Shown here: positions 62,419 to 64,000 of the stretch, piece by piece | Position numbering within the stretch: the first letter of the stretch is position 1 | How the letters are laid out: the number at the start of each line of letters is the position of its first letter | NCBI GenBank assembly: GCA_008694505.1 | Contig: VZDJ01000090.1 | Span: forward strand, 1,667,521 to 1,731,520 | Reading direction: 5' to 3' | Length of the DNA: 64,000 nucleotides | Source of the DNA: Cyanoderma ruficeps | Lineage: Eukaryota; Chordata; Aves; Passeriformes; Timaliidae | Translations under genes and position numbers: made by a program | Notes under the pieces: model-generated | What the model saw: only the letters and a program-made list of their open reading frames with translations | The model's database searches: none | Told to the model about the DNA's origin: nothing

Positions 62419-62726
62419 CTTTCATTTTACGGGGACTTTCTCTTACTCGCTGTGTCTCTTTCCCCCCCACATAGCTTCCTGTTCTCCTGCGCGGCACGGC
62501 GTGTCCCCTCTGTTTCCTTTTTATTCCTCCCTCCTTCCAACTCCTTCCGTGTCTGCCGATCGCGACAGTCCTTGCCGGGCGTTTCGGGACACGCGTTTCG
62601 TTTCACCCCAGAGTTTCCCAAGCCCCGATCGTGAAGTTGCCGGGTGGGTCGGGGGCAAAGAAGCGGGGTGCGAGATGCACCCCTCTCCTCTTTTCCGAAC
62701 CACCGGCCACCCCCCGTGTCCTCCCC

Positions 62727-62775
62727 GCGGAGGCAGTGCCTCCCTCAGCGGAGGTAGTGCCTCCCTCAGCGGAGG
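62727..62775 (+). repeat. 21-bp tandem repeat with internal palindrome
   Basis: The units at 62727-62747 and 62748-62768 differ at one base, and seven bases of a third copy follow. Each unit carries an inverted repeat, perfect in the first unit (GGAGGC-AGT-GCCTCC), so single strands could form a chain of hairpins. Confidence 0.9.
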
Positions 62776-63732
62776 TTTCGGTGTAGGAGGAGGGTATGGG
62801 CATCCAGGATCATTGCTGCTCCGGGGCGAGGGTCGCCGACTCCTCGGAGCGATGGGGACCCGCTGTATCCCTGCGCAGATCGGGACCCTTCTCCCGAGAT
62901 CGGACCCGCTGGGTTCCCGGCGGCGCGGCCTCCCTCCGCTGCCGGGACGGACAGCGCAAGCCGCGGCCGAGGCGCGGGGGGACGCGGAGGGGAACCTGCC
63001 CTGTCCGGAGGGAAAAAGCTCCCGGCAGGGAAAAGGACCTCAGCGGGTAATGGGCACTGCGAGGAGTCCAGCCCCGCTCCCGAGTCCGGCTCCTGCCGGC
63101 AGCCGCGGCGTGTGGAGCAGCCCCGGGCCGGCGGCCCCAAGGCCGGCGGGACGGGGTTAGGGTAGAGGGAGCACAGCACTTCCCTCCTGGCGTCTGTACT
63201 TTTAATTTTAAACTCACGTTTGTTTATTTTTATTTAAAAGGGTTCCAGTAGCTCGCAGCTATCTTTTGGCTCAGGCCAAACCCTCGGTCTCCCCTTGTCC
63301 CCTCGGGCGTTTCCCTCCGGCCTAAAACGAGGGTTCCGCAAACGCATCCGCGACGATCCCGAGGGGGAAAACACGCTGGGCCTCGCTCCCCGAGCTGTCC
63401 CCGCGCCCTTCTCGCCGTCCCCACGTCCCGCTCCCCAAGGCCTTAACCAGGGACGGAGGGAGCGTCCCCGCTCAGTTATAGTGTGGAGGGAGAACGAATT
63501 TTAGGTGATTTCTCTTTGATTTTAATGTTCAAACGGGGCAAAAAGGTCAAACGACTTCTTTGCGCAGCCCCTAAGAAAAACGGCAGAAATATCCTTCATT
63601 CCTGCCAAGTCCATTCCTCTACACTTGGAACAGCGAACACCTTTTAAAATTTGTTTTTATTTATTTTGGGTGGCCTTCCCTGAGCTATCAGCTAAGCTGC
63701 CCAAAACTCAGAGTAAAAAAATCCCCCAAGCC

Positions 63733-63833
63733 AACAAAATAAAACAAAAACAAAAACAAAAGGAGGTGGAAAAAAGAGAAAGAATTTTAGATCGAAGTAT
63801 CAAAAATATTTGCTGTAAAATATATATATATTT
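63733..63833. repeat. A/C-rich tract and short TA repeat
   Basis: Repeated CAAAA units lie at 63733-63762 and a TATATATATA run at about 63820-63833. They are simple sequence of no known role. Confidence 0.8.
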
Positions 63834-64000
63834 AAAGTGTTTTTGAAGGGAGCTAAAGACCATGAAGACCTCTCCCCTCTACGCCCTCAAGGAACAGCAT
63901 TTCAATTTTCTTGTAACAGCAGCAGCCTTTCCCGGTGCGGATCCTAAGGAGAAGTAGGTAAAATCTGCTGTTAGGGTCGTCTCTCTCCGCGGAGGGACGA

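Larger units (their letters stand above)
61560..63480. promoter_or_regulatory. TBX15: CpG island over TBX15 exon 1
   Basis: GC- and CpG-dense sequence covers the promoter, the first coding exon and the first part of intron 1. It is interrupted by the T-rich tract at about 62281-62418. The island ends near 63480, where the sequence turns AT-rich. This is expected for a tissue-restricted developmental regulator. Confidence 0.75.
62124..64000 (+). other. TBX15: TBX15 intron 1, 5' portion
   Basis: It begins GTTAGT and runs past the right edge. It contains a C-rich stretch (62148-62170), a T-rich tract with a 21-base gap, GC-rich island sequence to about 63480 with a 21-bp duplication, and then AT-rich sequence with an A/C-rich tract (63733-63762) and a TA run (63820-63833). 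No second exon was recognised. Confidence 0.85.

Noticed and set aside
61745..63160. Open frames of 250 and 259 codons across the N gap
   Set aside because: The translations run through the 21 undetermined bases and low-complexity T-rich DNA, so they carry no information.
1..64000. Provirus/LTR pair, CRISPR array, operon or other undescribed multi-gene system
   Set aside because: No paired long terminal repeats, no gag/pol-like frames, no regularly spaced repeat-spacer pattern and no cluster of intact genes were seen. The region is explained by two vertebrate genes and non-coding DNA.

Overview
The window is vertebrate nuclear DNA, and almost certainly from a bird. It contains intron-rich genes with GT-AG splice sites, CR1 LINE copies of several ages and large GC/CpG-rich blocks. 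The left edge (minus strand) carries the head of a tRNA-Ile-derived SINE of the type described from passerines (TguSINE1), so a songbird or close relative is the best guess. The species cannot be named from the sequence alone.

Two protein genes can be supported, both on the plus strand and in tandem. Positions 1-36110 are the body of WARS2, mitochondrial tryptophanyl-tRNA synthetase. Five coding exons (17746-18003, 29036-29116, 30698-30783, 33408-33526, 35578-36026) join in frame with matching splice phases and give 330 residues through the stop. Only the short first exon, which carries the start codon and transit peptide, is missing; it must lie upstream of position 1. A polyadenylation signal is at 36085-36090. 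The second gene is TBX15, a T-box transcription factor. Its first coding exon is at 61922-62123, followed by the start of intron 1, which runs off the right edge. The WARS2-TBX15 order and orientation are the same as in mammals.

Layout: 1-17745 is the 3' part of WARS2 intron 1 (AT-rich, one decayed antisense CR1). 17746-36026 holds the WARS2 exons and introns, with a long decayed sense CR1 in intron 2. 36111-44350 is AT-rich intergenic DNA with one younger CR1 3' end. 44360-61560 is a GC-rich intergenic stretch made of several CpG-rich blocks, with a 27-bp minisatellite, an antisense CR1 and AT-rich islands that look like candidate conserved non-coding DNA. 61560-63480 is the TBX15 promoter/exon 1 CpG island. 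63480-64000 is AT-rich intron.

I saw no rRNA, functional tRNA, CRISPR array, provirus, toxin gene or prokaryotic-style operon. I found no undescribed multi-gene system. The observations most worth checking are regulatory (the CpG block series and spaced CCAAT boxes before TBX15), exon-like segments outside known exons, and small repeat structures. The long open frames at 44.4-45.2 kb and in other GC-rich blocks are composition artefacts.
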